A DNA stretch of 64,000 nt from the NCBI GenBank assembly GCA_900316685.1, contig ONDS01000005.1, positions 62,001-126,000 on the forward strand, written 5' to 3'. The notes below the pieces were generated by a model. The model was not told the DNA's origin, did not search any database, and worked only from the letters and a program-made list of their open reading frames with translations. Origin of the DNA: an uncultured Prevotellaceae bacterium (lineage in GTDB: Bacteria > Bacteroidota > Bacteroidia > Bacteroidales > Bacteroidaceae). Below are positions 9,460-16,819 of the stretch, piece after piece; position 1 is the first letter of the stretch; every line of letters begins with the position of its first letter. A program made the translations under genes and the position numbers.

Positions 9460-10524
9460 ATGATGACACGAAAAAAAATCATGGCGTTGGCGTTGGCTTT
9501 CATGAGCAGCGTGGCCGCCATGGCGCAACAGAAAGACGACAAAATCGACTGGCTCAAGGAACTAACCAGCCGACTTGAGTTGCACGGCTACGCCCAAGGG
9601 GGGTATGCCTGGTACGACGCCAACGGCAAGCAAACCAACGATTTCAACCTCAAAAGAACGCTCTTCTGGGTGAAGGGGCGTATCACCGACAGGTGGTCGT
9701 TTCTCTTCATGCACGATTTCTCAAGCGTGGTGCAGGAGTATTACATGGACTATCGTTTCACACGCGACAATGCGCTCACGGTGCGTGTAGGACAGTTCAA
9801 GCACAGTTTCTCCATGGAGAACCCGCTGTCGCCCACCATGCTCGAACTTGTCGATGTCTATTCGCAGGCCTCGCTCTTCCTTGCAGGGGAGGGACCCGAC
9901 CCGCTCAACGGGGTGAACTATGGGCGCGACATGGGACTGATGGTCTACGGCTCGCTCTTCAACAACCACCTGCTCTATGAGTTGGCGCTGATGAACGGCC
10001 AGGGCATCAACCGCCGCGATGGCAACAACAACAAGGACATCATTGCCAAACTCGATGTGCGCCCCATCGAGGGACTGCGCTTCGTGGTTTCCGGGCAGAA
10101 GGGCAAGGGACATGCCGTGGGCACGGCGGCCTGGAACCCCTCGGTGGCGGAAGGTGACGATTACACGCGCGACCGGGTGAGCATAGGTGCCGAATGGAAG
10201 ATGCCCACCGTGGCGGGACAGGCCTCCACCTCGGGCGGTGTCAGCGTGCGTGGTGAGTATATGTGGGGCAAGGACGGCGATGTGAACAGCCACGGCGGTT
10301 ACATCACGGGATGTGTGCCCGTGGGCAAGGGCGTCGACATCGTGGCCTCGGCCGATTACTTCAACCGCAATCCCGAGATGGACTACTACCAGACCCAGCT
10401 CACCGCCGGCCTCCAGTATTGGTTCTTTAAGAAATGCCGCGCCCAGCTGCAATACACCCGCGTGCTCAGCCATTTCCAAGATGATTACAATTGGCTCCAG
10501 GCGCAATTGCAAGTGGCGTTCTGA
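9460..10524 (+). CDS. Outer-membrane porin, phosphate-selective porin O/P-like
   Basis: A 354-residue protein with a signal peptide (residues 1-22, ending AAMAQ) and a stretch of alternating amphipathic beta-strands characteristic of a 16-strand porin of the OprO/OprP type. Visible segments are LHGYAQGGYAWYDANG, RVGQFKHSFSMENPLSP and YGRDMGLMVYGSL. These match the porins that Bacteroidales encode beside solute uptake genes. Its own promoter lies at 9385-9418. The next gene on the same strand, 153 bp downstream, is a sodium:solute symporter, so the pair may supply outer- and inner-membrane steps for one small solute. Which solute is unknown. The start ATG at 9460 is followed by a second ATG; either gives a normal signal peptide. 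Confidence 0.75.
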   Translation: MMTRKKIMALALAFMSSVAAMAQQKDDKIDWLKELTSRLELHGYAQGGYAWYDANGKQTNDFNLKRTLFWVKGRITDRWSFLFMHDFSSVVQEYYMDYRFTRDNALTVRVGQFKHSFSMENPLSPTMLELVDVYSQASLFLAGEGPDPLNGVNYGRDMGLMVYGSLFNNHLLYELALMNGQGINRRDGNNNKDIIAKLDVRPIEGLRFVVSGQKGKGHAVGTAAWNPSVAEGDDYTRDRVSIGAEWKMPTVAGQASTSGGVSVRGEYMWGKDGDVNSHGGYITGCVPVGKGVDIVASADYFNRNPEMDYYQTQLTAGLQYWFFKKCRAQLQYTRVLSHFQDDYNWLQAQLQVAF

Positions 10525-10529
10525 AATAA

Positions 10530-10575
10530 ATGGAATAATAATTAGGAAAACCATGGAATAATAATTAGGAAAGCC
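10530..10575. repeat. 23-bp tandem duplication
   Basis: The unit beginning ATGGAATAATAATTAGG occurs twice back to back (10530-10552, 10553-10575) with one base change. It lies between the porin and symporter genes. Confidence 0.8.
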
Positions 10576-10605
10576 ATGGAAACGTGATCAACGAATTGGA
10601 TAATT

Positions 10606-10673
10606 CATCAATCATAATTCATCATCGCCGTAGGCGACAATTCAAAATTCAACATTCAAAATTCAACATTCCG
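10606..10673. repeat. Dispersed element with ATTCAAM heptamers
   Basis: A short palindromic core (CATCGCCGTAGGCGACAATTC) is followed by ATTCAAA/ATTCAAC in 7-bp period. The inverted form of the core (GAATTGTCGCTTTGCGATG) recurs near 47741, and the ATTCAAM array recurs near 56573. Confidence 0.65.
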
Positions 10674-10677
10674 AATA

Positions 10678-12201
10678 ATGTTCATAAAAATTCTTCTTAC
10701 TGTCATCTTCATTTGTGTGATGGTCTTTGTGGGTATCTATTCCCGTAAGCAGGCGAAGTCGGTCGACGGTTTCGTGCTCGGTGGCAGGACCGTAGGTCCA
10801 TGGCTCACGGCCTTCGCCTATGGCACCTCGTATTTCTCGGCGGTGGTCTTCGTGGGCTACGCCGGGCAGTTCGGATGGAAATACGGACTGAGCTCCACCT
10901 GGATAGGTGTGGGTAATGCCGTCATCGGCTCGCTCTTGGCGTGGTTAGTGCTCGGCAGGCGCACCAAGCTCATGACGCAGCATATCGAGAGCCGCACCAT
11001 GCCCGACTTCTTCGGAACACGCTTCCAATGCCAGGGGTTGCGCGTCACGGCGAGCGTCATCGCCTTCGTGTTTCTCATCCCCTATACGGCGGGTGTATAC
11101 AAAGGCATCTCCACGCTCTTCGAGATGGGCTTCGGCATCGATTACCAATACTGTGTCATCTTCATGGCCATCTTCACGGCGGTCTACGTCATCCTCGGCG
11201 GCTACAAAGCCACGGCGATGAACGATTTCATCCAGGGCATCATCATGCTCTTCGGCATCATCACGGTCATCGCGGCGGTGCTCAACACCCAAGGAGGACT
11301 GGCGGCGGCGGTCGACAAGATGGCGCAGTTGCCGGCAGACAGCGATGCTGCCGTCAATGGGGGATTCGCCTCGCTCTTCGGACCCGACCCATGGAACCTG
11401 CTCGGTGTGGTCATACTCACCTCGCTGGGCACCTGGGGACTGCCCCAGATGGTGGGTAAGTTCTATTCCATCACCGATGAGAAGGCCATCAAGCGGGGGA
11501 CCATCATCTCCACCGTCTTCGCCTTCGTGGTGGCGGGGGGCTGCTATTTCTTAGGAGGGTTCGGCAGGCTGTTCGGCATGCCGCCGGTGCTGCCGTCGGG
11601 AAAACTGGACTTCGATGCCATCGTGCCGTCGATGCTGGTCACCTTGCCCGACTTCATCATCGCACTGGTGGTGCTATTGGTGCTCTCGGCGTCGATGTCG
11701 ACACTGGCCTCGCTGGTGCTCACCTCATCGTCGACGATGACGCTCGACCTCATCTACCGCGACAAGAAAGCGCTGCCGGGAGAGGTTCAGGAAGGAACCA
11801 TCGACGACGAGGTGTCGGAGAAGGTGGAACACCGTAAGGTGGTGGTCATGCGTGTGCTCATCGTGTTCTTCATCGTCATCTCGTTGCTCATCGCACTCAA
11901 CCCGCCCACGTTCATCGCCCAGCTCATGGGCATCTCATGGGGTGCTTTGGCGGGAGCGTTCCTCGCTCCGTTCATGCTCGGCCTCTATTGGAAGAATGTC
12001 ACGACGGCTTCCGTATGGGCTTGCTTCGTCTGGGGCGTGGGCTTCACCGTGGTCAACATGGTGCTGGGCAATCCCATCAATCCCATCAACTGCGGTGCCA
12101 TCGCCATGCTCGGTGGCTTCCCCATCGTATGGCTCGTCAGTCTGCTCACTCCCAAGATGCCCCGAAAGATCGTCAACGACATCTTCGAGTGTTATAAGTG
12201 A
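10678..12201 (+). CDS. Sodium:solute symporter (SSS family)
   Basis: A 507-residue inner-membrane protein with about 13 hydrophobic segments. Family features include SVDGFVLGGRTVGPWLTAFAYGTSYFSAVVFVG near the N-terminus, the TM5-6 region with YVILGGYKATAMNDFIQGIIM, and a later LSASMSTLASLVLTSSS helix containing the conserved sodium-site serines. It would drive uptake of a sugar, amino acid or carboxylate with sodium. It follows the porin gene on the same strand. The divergence between SSS subfamilies prevents a substrate call. The stop codon TGA is immediately followed by a heptamer array, and the gene converges on the DUF1893 gene. Confidence 0.92.
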   Translation: MFIKILLTVIFICVMVFVGIYSRKQAKSVDGFVLGGRTVGPWLTAFAYGTSYFSAVVFVGYAGQFGWKYGLSSTWIGVGNAVIGSLLAWLVLGRRTKLMTQHIESRTMPDFFGTRFQCQGLRVTASVIAFVFLIPYTAGVYKGISTLFEMGFGIDYQYCVIFMAIFTAVYVILGGYKATAMNDFIQGIIMLFGIITVIAAVLNTQGGLAAAVDKMAQLPADSDAAVNGGFASLFGPDPWNLLGVVILTSLGTWGLPQMVGKFYSITDEKAIKRGTIISTVFAFVVAGGCYFLGGFGRLFGMPPVLPSGKLDFDAIVPSMLVTLPDFIIALVVLLVLSASMSTLASLVLTSSSTMTLDLIYRDKKALPGEVQEGTIDDEVSEKVEHRKVVVMRVLIVFFIVISLLIALNPPTFIAQLMGISWGALAGAFLAPFMLGLYWKNVTTASVWACFVWGVGFTVVNMVLGNPINPINCGAIAMLGGFPIVWLVSLLTPKMPRKIVNDIFECYK

Positions 12202-12301
12202 GTGTTTGAGTGTTGAGTGTTTGAGTGTTGAGTGTTTAGTGTTGAGTGTTTAGTGTTGAGTGTTTAGTGTTGAGGGTTGAGTGTTTAGTGTTGAGGGTTG
12301 A
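12199..12301 (+). repeat. Heptamer array GTGTTGA/GTGTTTA at symporter stop codon
   Basis: About 14 units of GAGTGTT/TAGTGTT with 7-bp period start at the TGA stop of the symporter gene, in sense orientation. Each unit carries TGA or TAG, so all three frames are closed. Confidence 0.9.
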
Positions 12302-12318
12302 GAGGATACCTTCACATG

Positions 12319-12344
12319 TAGGGGCAGACTTTATGTCTGCCCTA
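12319..12344. terminator. Palindrome at the stop codon of the DUF1893 gene
   Basis: GGGCAGAC (12322-12329) pairs with GTCTGCCC (12335-12342) across TTTAT. It supplies the stop codon and the last residues (GQT) of the minus-strand gene and lies between two convergent genes. A degraded relative lies at 16756-16785. Confidence 0.55.
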
Positions 12345-12759
12345 TTGATGCTTGGTGAGAGAAATGCTCGCGCAACATCTGCTCCACCTCTTCGGCTGTC
12401 TGGGCGGATGCTACGATTTTTTCCAACGGACAGCGGTTGTCAACCGCAGGAATGATGATGCGGTCCACCAACTCGCCGTAAGAATAGTGGATGCCTGCCC
12501 CATCGAGCAGGGGTAAGGCCAGCCGACTCATCACCTCGGCATACAACTCCTTTACGCCGCCGCGGACCACCAGACCCGCGGCGGCCTTGCCTATCACCTT
12601 GTCGGCGATGGAGGCTCCTGACATGCGCCACGCCTCGTGGTCGAGCAACCATACCAAGTCGCGCACCCCTTTTTTGTTGTAAGTGGTCACCTCGCCCGTT
12701 GCGGCTTGTACCACCAACGAACAATTCTCATCATGCAGTTTCTTTATTAGTTCTTTCAT
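12331..12759 (-). CDS. DUF1893 domain protein
   Basis: A 142-residue cytosolic protein. Segments such as YNKKGVRDLVWLLDHEAW, MSGASIADKVIGKAAAGL, GGVKELYAEVMS and NRCPLEKIVA match the DUF1893 family, whose structurally known member (Thermotoga TM1506) has a cytidine-deaminase-like fold. The zinc-binding HxE/PCxxC residues of true deaminases are not evident, so enzymatic activity is doubtful. It lies about 120 bp after the zinc alcohol dehydrogenase gene, separated by GC-rich palindromes, and may or may not be in that operon. Start ATG at 12759 gives the normal family length. Function unknown. Confidence 0.8.
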   Translation of the reverse strand: MKELIKKLHDENCSLVVQAATGEVTTYNKKGVRDLVWLLDHEAWRMSGASIADKVIGKAAAGLVVRGGVKELYAEVMSRLALPLLDGAGIHYSYGELVDRIIIPAVDNRCPLEKIVASAQTAEEVEQMLREHFSHQASIGQT

Positions 12760-12796
12760 CTTTAAATAAAAATAAGCCCCATCGAACTCATTGTGG

Positions 12797-12879
12797 AAGC
12801 CCCCTCTAACTCCCCCGAGGGGGAGAAAGGTTACCTAAAGGTATCTACACCCTCCCCTCGGGGAGGGCCGGGGAGGGGG
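12797..12879. repeat. Pair of GC-rich palindromes
   Basis: CTCCCCCGAGGGGGAG and CCCTCCCCTCGGGGAGGG lie about 30 bp apart directly after the stop codon of the minus-strand dehydrogenase gene. They could act as its terminator. A related pair sits inside the portal relic at 48088. Confidence 0.7.
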
Positions 12880-13896
12880 CTAAAACTTCACCAGTATCCT
12901 AAACACCTTTCCCGGATTCAAAGCCCAATCGGCCATGGCTTGGTGGGCTTCTTCGGGAGTCACCTCGCGGCTGATGAGTTGGTCGATGGGACAGGTGCCC
13001 CGTTCCAGATAATGGATGACGGCGCGGAAGTCGGAAGGTTGGGCGTTGCGTGAACCGCGAATATCCAGTTCCTTCTGGACGAAAAATTTGGTTTCAAAAG
13101 AGATCTCCGTCTTGGCGTAGCCGATGCAGATGACCCGTCCGGTGAATGCCACCTCGTCGACGGCCATCTGATAGGTCTGGGTGCTTCCCACTGCCTCGAT
13201 CACCACATCGGGACCGAAACCCGAGGTCATCTCCAGCAGACGGGCGTGAACATCTTCTTTCTGGGTGTTGATGGTGTAGCTGGCTCCCATCTGGCGGGCC
13301 AACGCCAACTTGTCGTCGTCGATGTCGGCGGCCACCACGGTGGCACCGCGTTGTGCGGCTCTCACCACGGCACCCATGCCCACCATGCCGCACCCGATGA
13401 CCATCACCACGTCGATATCAGTCACCTGTGCACGGCTCACGGCATGGAACCCCACGCTCATCGGCTCAATGAGCGCACAGGTGCGAGGGGTGAGCAGACC
13501 GGCGGGGATTACTTTTTCCCAAGGCAGGGCGATGTATTCGCGCATGGCACCGTCGCGCTGCACGCCAAGTGTCTCATTGTGCTTGCAGGCGTTGACACGC
13601 GAGTTGCGGCAGGATGCGCATTTGCCGCAATTGGTGTAGGGGTTGACCGTGACGGTCATGCCGGGCTTCAGTCCTTCGGGCACCTCGGCACCCACGGCCT
13701 CTATGATGGCTCCCACCTCATGGCCGGGGATAACCGGCAGGTGTACCATCGGGTTCTTGCCTAAGTAGGTGTTGAGGTCGGAACCGCAAAATCCTACGTA
13801 CTGGAGGCGTAGCAGCACCTCGTCGGCTCGCATGGTGGCTTGGGGGATTTCTACCACCCCCATCTTTCGTTCTGATTGTATTTGTATGGCTTTCAT
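12880..13896 (-). CDS. Zinc-dependent alcohol dehydrogenase, possible sugar-acid dehydrogenase
   Basis: A 338-residue medium-chain dehydrogenase. Catalytic zinc ligands appear in GFCGSDL and GHEVGA, the structural zinc Cys cluster in NCGKCASCRNSRVNAC, and the NAD-binding turn in GCGMVGMGA. The late motif GSRNAQPSDF resembles L-galactonate oxidoreductase and related sugar-acid dehydrogenases. The ATG at 13896 (MKAIQIQSERKM) gives the family start; the open frame continues upstream without homology. It is the last of three catabolic genes after an aldo/keto reductase and an amidohydrolase, and would oxidise the aldonate they produce. Substrate is inferred, not shown; other secondary alcohols are possible. 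Confidence 0.88.
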   Translation of the reverse strand: MKAIQIQSERKMGVVEIPQATMRADEVLLRLQYVGFCGSDLNTYLGKNPMVHLPVIPGHEVGAIIEAVGAEVPEGLKPGMTVTVNPYTNCGKCASCRNSRVNACKHNETLGVQRDGAMREYIALPWEKVIPAGLLTPRTCALIEPMSVGFHAVSRAQVTDIDVVMVIGCGMVGMGAVVRAAQRGATVVAADIDDDKLALARQMGASYTINTQKEDVHARLLEMTSGFGPDVVIEAVGSTQTYQMAVDEVAFTGRVICIGYAKTEISFETKFFVQKELDIRGSRNAQPSDFRAVIHYLERGTCPIDQLISREVTPEEAHQAMADWALNPGKVFRILVKF

Positions 13897-13954
13897 TATG
13901 AATGATTGTTTTTGGGATATTCTGGTGAACCTAAGCGATCTTGGAAATAGATTC

Positions 13955-14902
13955 CTATTCCGACATGTTCTTGATATAGGGCAGTTGGATGGGGTGGAGG
14001 AACTGGTAGAAACGACGGGCGTTCTCACCAAGCAGGAGTGCGAGGTCATGGTCGTTGAAGGCACGGCTCTTGATGATGAAGTCGTAACTCATTCGGTAGG
14101 TGATGGCGGTGATGGTACGGGGATAGTCGCTGCCCCACATCAGCTTGTCGGTGCCCACCAGGTCGGCAGCCTCGCGAAGGGCTCTGACGGCACTGGGGTA
14201 GGGGTAGAACTCGCTGTTGTAGAGCCAGGTGATGCCGCCCGATTCAATCCTCACCTGGGGGTGGCGTGCCAGTAGGATCTGGGCTCGCCAACTTTCGTTC
14301 TCCCACGGCGGTGTGGAGGGCGGGTCGGCCATGCCAAGATGGCCGATGGCTATCTTCAGCCGTGGACACTCCGCGATCACCTCGCTCAGTTCACCCACTT
14401 GTCTGTCGCCGTCGGCAAGGGTGATGGAGAGAATCATGCCCTGCCGTTCCATCTCATGAAACAGGAGCATCATCTCCTCATCGCAGAGCGACCTGCCCAA
14501 CAGACGGTGGCCGGGGATGGCCATGCCGCGGAATCCTTGTGCCGCCAACTTGCGTGCATCGCCGATGAATCCTGGCTGGAGGTAATCCACCATGCCGAAG
14601 ACGAAGAAACGGTCGGGATAATGTTGCTGAACCTCGTGGAGATAGTCGTTTTGTATGCCGTCGATGAATTCCTGTACTACCACGGCGGCCGATACCTGGG
14701 CATAATCCATGTTCGACAGGAACACTTCGGCGCTGTTCCTTCCGTCGATCATGAAAGGGGGCAGCATCTGCACCTCTTCGCCGAGGAAGAGTGTGCGGCC
14801 GTTGTGGGTAGTGCGGATGACCTGTCCGTTCCAGGTCGTGTCCTGCCGGAGCCACAAGTGGCTGTGGGCATCGATGATAAGTGGTTGGTGTTTCTCTGTC
14901 AT
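13955..14902 (-). CDS. Amidohydrolase 2 family protein, possible aldonolactonase
   Basis: A 315-residue TIM-barrel amidohydrolase. The metal-binding start is DAHSHLW; later markers are GFRGMAIPG, IAIGHLGMAD and MWGSDYPR, as in the COG2159/COG3618 group that includes L-fuconolactonase and L-rhamnonolactonase. The start was set at ATG 14902, 14 bp after the stop of the upstream gene, because AAGGAAA lies just before it; an in-frame ATG at 14932 would overlap the upstream gene. Position between a sugar dehydrogenase-like aldo/keto reductase and a sugar-acid dehydrogenase-like enzyme supports hydrolysis of a sugar lactone. Decarboxylases of the same superfamily are the alternative. Confidence 0.82.
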   Translation of the reverse strand: MTEKHQPLIIDAHSHLWLRQDTTWNGQVIRTTHNGRTLFLGEEVQMLPPFMIDGRNSAEVFLSNMDYAQVSAAVVVQEFIDGIQNDYLHEVQQHYPDRFFVFGMVDYLQPGFIGDARKLAAQGFRGMAIPGHRLLGRSLCDEEMMLLFHEMERQGMILSITLADGDRQVGELSEVIAECPRLKIAIGHLGMADPPSTPPWENESWRAQILLARHPQVRIESGGITWLYNSEFYPYPSAVRALREAADLVGTDKLMWGSDYPRTITAITYRMSYDFIIKSRAFNDHDLALLLGENARRFYQFLHPIQLPYIKNMSE

Positions 14903-14916
14903 AGTCTTTTTCCTTG

Positions 14917-15852
14917 TCAACTGTTCTTCCATCTCACGCGCATCTGGTCGCCGATGATGGCCTGCACCTCACGCACCAGTTCCTCGTCGAGCGGTTCATC
15001 CATGTAGCCGATGCTCTTGAGCACATTGGCGGGGTTGGCGCTGCTGAACAGGGTGGAGGCGATGCGTGGGTTGAGACTCGTGGAGAACTGTATGGCCAGC
15101 TGTTCGATGGGGAGGCCTTTCTCCTCGCAGAAAGCGGCGGCACGTGCACAGGCCTCCTTCAGTGCCTGTGGGGCGGGATGCCAATCGGGTGTGCCGCGAC
15201 GGGAGAGCAGGCCCATGGAGAAGGGGGAGGCGTTGATCACCCCTATGCCTCGGCTCTCGAAGAACGGCAAATAGTCGGTCAGCAGGTCGTCGTTCAGACT
15301 GTAATGGCAGAAGTTGAGCACGCTCTCCACCGTTCCCTCCTCACAATGCTCAATCACCCATTTCAGGTTTTCGGGCTGCAGGTCGGTGATGCCCACGTGT
15401 CCTACCACACCCTTGCGGCGCAGGGCCACCAGGGCGGGCAGTGTCTCATCGACTACTTGTTGCAGGTCGGCGAACTCTATGTCATGAACATTGATGAGGT
15501 CGATGTAGTCCACATGCAACCGCTCCATGCTCTCGTAGACACTCGCCGTCACCCGGCTGGCTGAATAGTCCCAGCTGTTCACGCCATCCTTCCCGTAACG
15601 TCCCACCTTCGTGGAGAGGTAATAACGGTCGCGTGCGATATCCTTCAAGGCCTTGCCCAGAACCGTTTCAGCCTTGTAGTGACCGTAGTAGGGTGATACA
15701 TCAATGAAATTGATGCCGTGGTCCAAGGCCACATTCACGGCTCGTATGCCTTCTTCCTCGCGTATGCCGTGGAACACCCCACCAAGGGAAGATGCGCCGA
15801 ATCCCAAGTTGGAAAGGCGCATCCCTGTGTTGCCTAATTCATTGTAAACCAT
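14917..15852 (-). CDS. Aldo/keto reductase, L-galactose/L-fucose dehydrogenase-like
   Basis: A 311-residue aldo/keto reductase. The start NELGNTGMRLSNLGFGASSLGGVF is the pattern of the L-galactose dehydrogenase group. The catalytic tetrad is visible: Asp and Tyr in FIDVSPYYG, Lys in STKVGRYG and His in NVHDIEF. Enzymes of this group oxidise the C1 of L-galactose, L-fucose or D-threo-aldoses to the lactone. It starts 17 bp after the YARHG gene and is followed with 14-bp spacing by the amidohydrolase, so it is the first catabolic step of a short pathway. The sugar is an inference from family and context. Confidence 0.88.
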   Translation of the reverse strand: MVYNELGNTGMRLSNLGFGASSLGGVFHGIREEEGIRAVNVALDHGINFIDVSPYYGHYKAETVLGKALKDIARDRYYLSTKVGRYGKDGVNSWDYSASRVTASVYESMERLHVDYIDLINVHDIEFADLQQVVDETLPALVALRRKGVVGHVGITDLQPENLKWVIEHCEEGTVESVLNFCHYSLNDDLLTDYLPFFESRGIGVINASPFSMGLLSRRGTPDWHPAPQALKEACARAAAFCEEKGLPIEQLAIQFSTSLNPRIASTLFSSANPANVLKSIGYMDEPLDEELVREVQAIIGDQMRVRWKNS

Positions 15853-15869
15853 AACAATCTATTTCTTCG

Positions 15870-16292
15870 CTATTCGTATTTCAGGAGGAAGGAGATGTTA
15901 TAGCTCTCATAGCGGTTGAACTCGCTGGAGGGCACCTCGCTGCGCCAGGGGTTGTACCAGCGCTGCGACTGGAAGTAGCGACGCAGGTTGGCATCCTTGA
16001 AACGGCGTCCGTGACGGGCATAGATGGAGTTTTTCAGTACGCGCACCTGTCCGCGGTCCATGTTGCGGATGTCGGCATAGGTGGCATAGCGCGTTGACAA
16101 CCAGTCGTACTGGGTTCCCCATACGGTGTTGTTTGATGTGCGGGTCTGTGTACGGGTGCGCGTGCGCTGACGGGTGGTCTGCTGTCTACGGGGGATGGAG
16201 GGCACTTGTGCGTCGGCTATCATACTGAAACCGCAGGTGAACAGCAACACCATGGTGAGCCGTGCACATAGATTCTTCAAAGTCTTTTTCAT
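15870..16292 (-). CDS. Secreted YARHG-domain protein
   Basis: A 140-residue protein with a signal peptide (cleavage after ADA), a basic low-complexity linker (RTRTRTQTRT) and a C-terminal YARHG domain (LKNSIYARHGRRFKDANLRRYFQSQRWYNP). YARHG is an extracellular domain of unknown function. The gene is the first of a minus-strand run, with a good -7 box upstream at 16354 and only 17 bp to the aldo/keto reductase. Whether its role is linked to the downstream sugar enzymes is unclear. Confidence 0.85.
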   Translation of the reverse strand: MKKTLKNLCARLTMVLLFTCGFSMIADAQVPSIPRRQQTTRQRTRTRTQTRTSNNTVWGTQYDWLSTRYATYADIRNMDRGQVRVLKNSIYARHGRRFKDANLRRYFQSQRWYNPWRSEVPSSEFNRYESYNISFLLKYE

Positions 16293-16353
16293 TGTTCTGA
16301 TGTTTTGGGTTAGTGAATTAGTGATTAAAACTGTATATTATAACTCTATGTTG

Positions 16354-16361
16354 CAAATATA
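16354..16361 (-). promoter_or_regulatory. -7 box for the YARHG operon
   Basis: Minus strand reads TATATTTG, 62 bp upstream of the YARHG start. No clear -33 element. Confidence 0.5.
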
Positions 16362-16410
16362 AGGAATAAATCCCGATTTCCGCACATTTTTTTCTTTTTT
16401 TTTACTTTTT

Positions 16411-16424
16411 TCACCTCTCACCTC
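16411..16424 (-). repeat. Short GGTGAGA heptamer array at relic stop codon
   Basis: Two GAGGTGA units follow the TAA stop of the relic at 16425-16621 directly, in sense orientation. Confidence 0.6.
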
Positions 16425-16621
16425 TTAAATAGTTTTGCAGAGTAGTTGCACATCATCGTCGAACGTCTCCTTGTGGATGGCCTTGTTCTTGACCACGGAG
16501 CGGCAGTTGTAGATGGTTTGGGTATAGTGACGGCCAAGTCGGTGCTGAAGTTGCAGGCGATGCCGGGCGGTGGCTATGCCATCAGTATCGTCGAGGCCTC
16601 GGGCGATGAACTGAAAGGTTT
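16425..16621 (-). pseudogene. Relic of a regulator C-terminal HTH region
   Basis: A minus-strand frame ends with SQ-free sequence RHYTQTIYNCRSVVKNKA, then IHKETFDDDVQLLCKTI and TAA. This looks like the DNA-binding tail of Bacteroidetes TPR-type regulators (DUF6377-like; typically ..TIYNYR.K.RNKA..). There is no start codon, only about 65 codons, and upstream sequence shows no further homology, so most of the gene is gone. A heptamer array begins at its stop codon, as behind intact genes in this window. I did not find a complete copy in the window. Confidence 0.4.
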
Positions 16622-16631
16622 GAAAAGACTA

Positions 16632-16650
16632 CCTACTGTATGTCAGTAGG
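16632..16650. repeat. Small perfect hairpin
   Basis: CCTACTG and CAGTAGG pair over 7 bp around TATGT. Confidence 0.5.
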
Positions 16651-16676
16651 ATAACACGGCCAGACATTCACATTAA

Positions 16677-16729
16677 GTGTTTTTTAGGTAATAGTATCAA
16701 GTGAGAGGCGCGGCTAATGCCGCGCCTCT
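16677..16729. repeat. GTGTTTTTTAGGT element with GC-rich hairpin
   Basis: GTGTTTTTTAGGT is followed after about 15-20 bp by a perfect 11-bp stem (16704-16714 with 16719-16729, loop TAAT). The arrangement matches 9114-9169 behind susD. The gap 16293-16806 otherwise holds only the relic, a degraded palindrome (16756-16785) and a heptamer array. Confidence 0.55.
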
Positions 16730-16790
16730 ATCATTTCACTTCTTACTCGTAAGGCATACATAAAGTCAGCCCCAACACATAGAGGTATTC

Positions 16791-16819
16791 TCTCACCCCT
16801 CACCTCTCATTTCTCATTT
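16791..16819 (-). repeat. Heptamer array across the HTCS 2 stop codon
   Basis: Minus strand reads GAAATGAGAAATGAGAGGTG and continues with GGTGAGA-type units. The TGA stop of HTCS 2 is one of the unit TGAs. Confidence 0.75.

Noticed and set aside
12199-12301. Heptamer arrays as CRISPR-like repeats
   Set aside because: Units are 7 bp without spacers and no cas genes are present.
12793-13053. Plus-strand frame over the GC palindromes
   Set aside because: Its peptide comes from the palindromic repeat and from antisense of the dehydrogenase gene.
16446-16649. Plus-strand open frame of 67 codons
   Set aside because: The opposite strand carries a recognisable regulator tail, and the plus frame has no promoter or homology.
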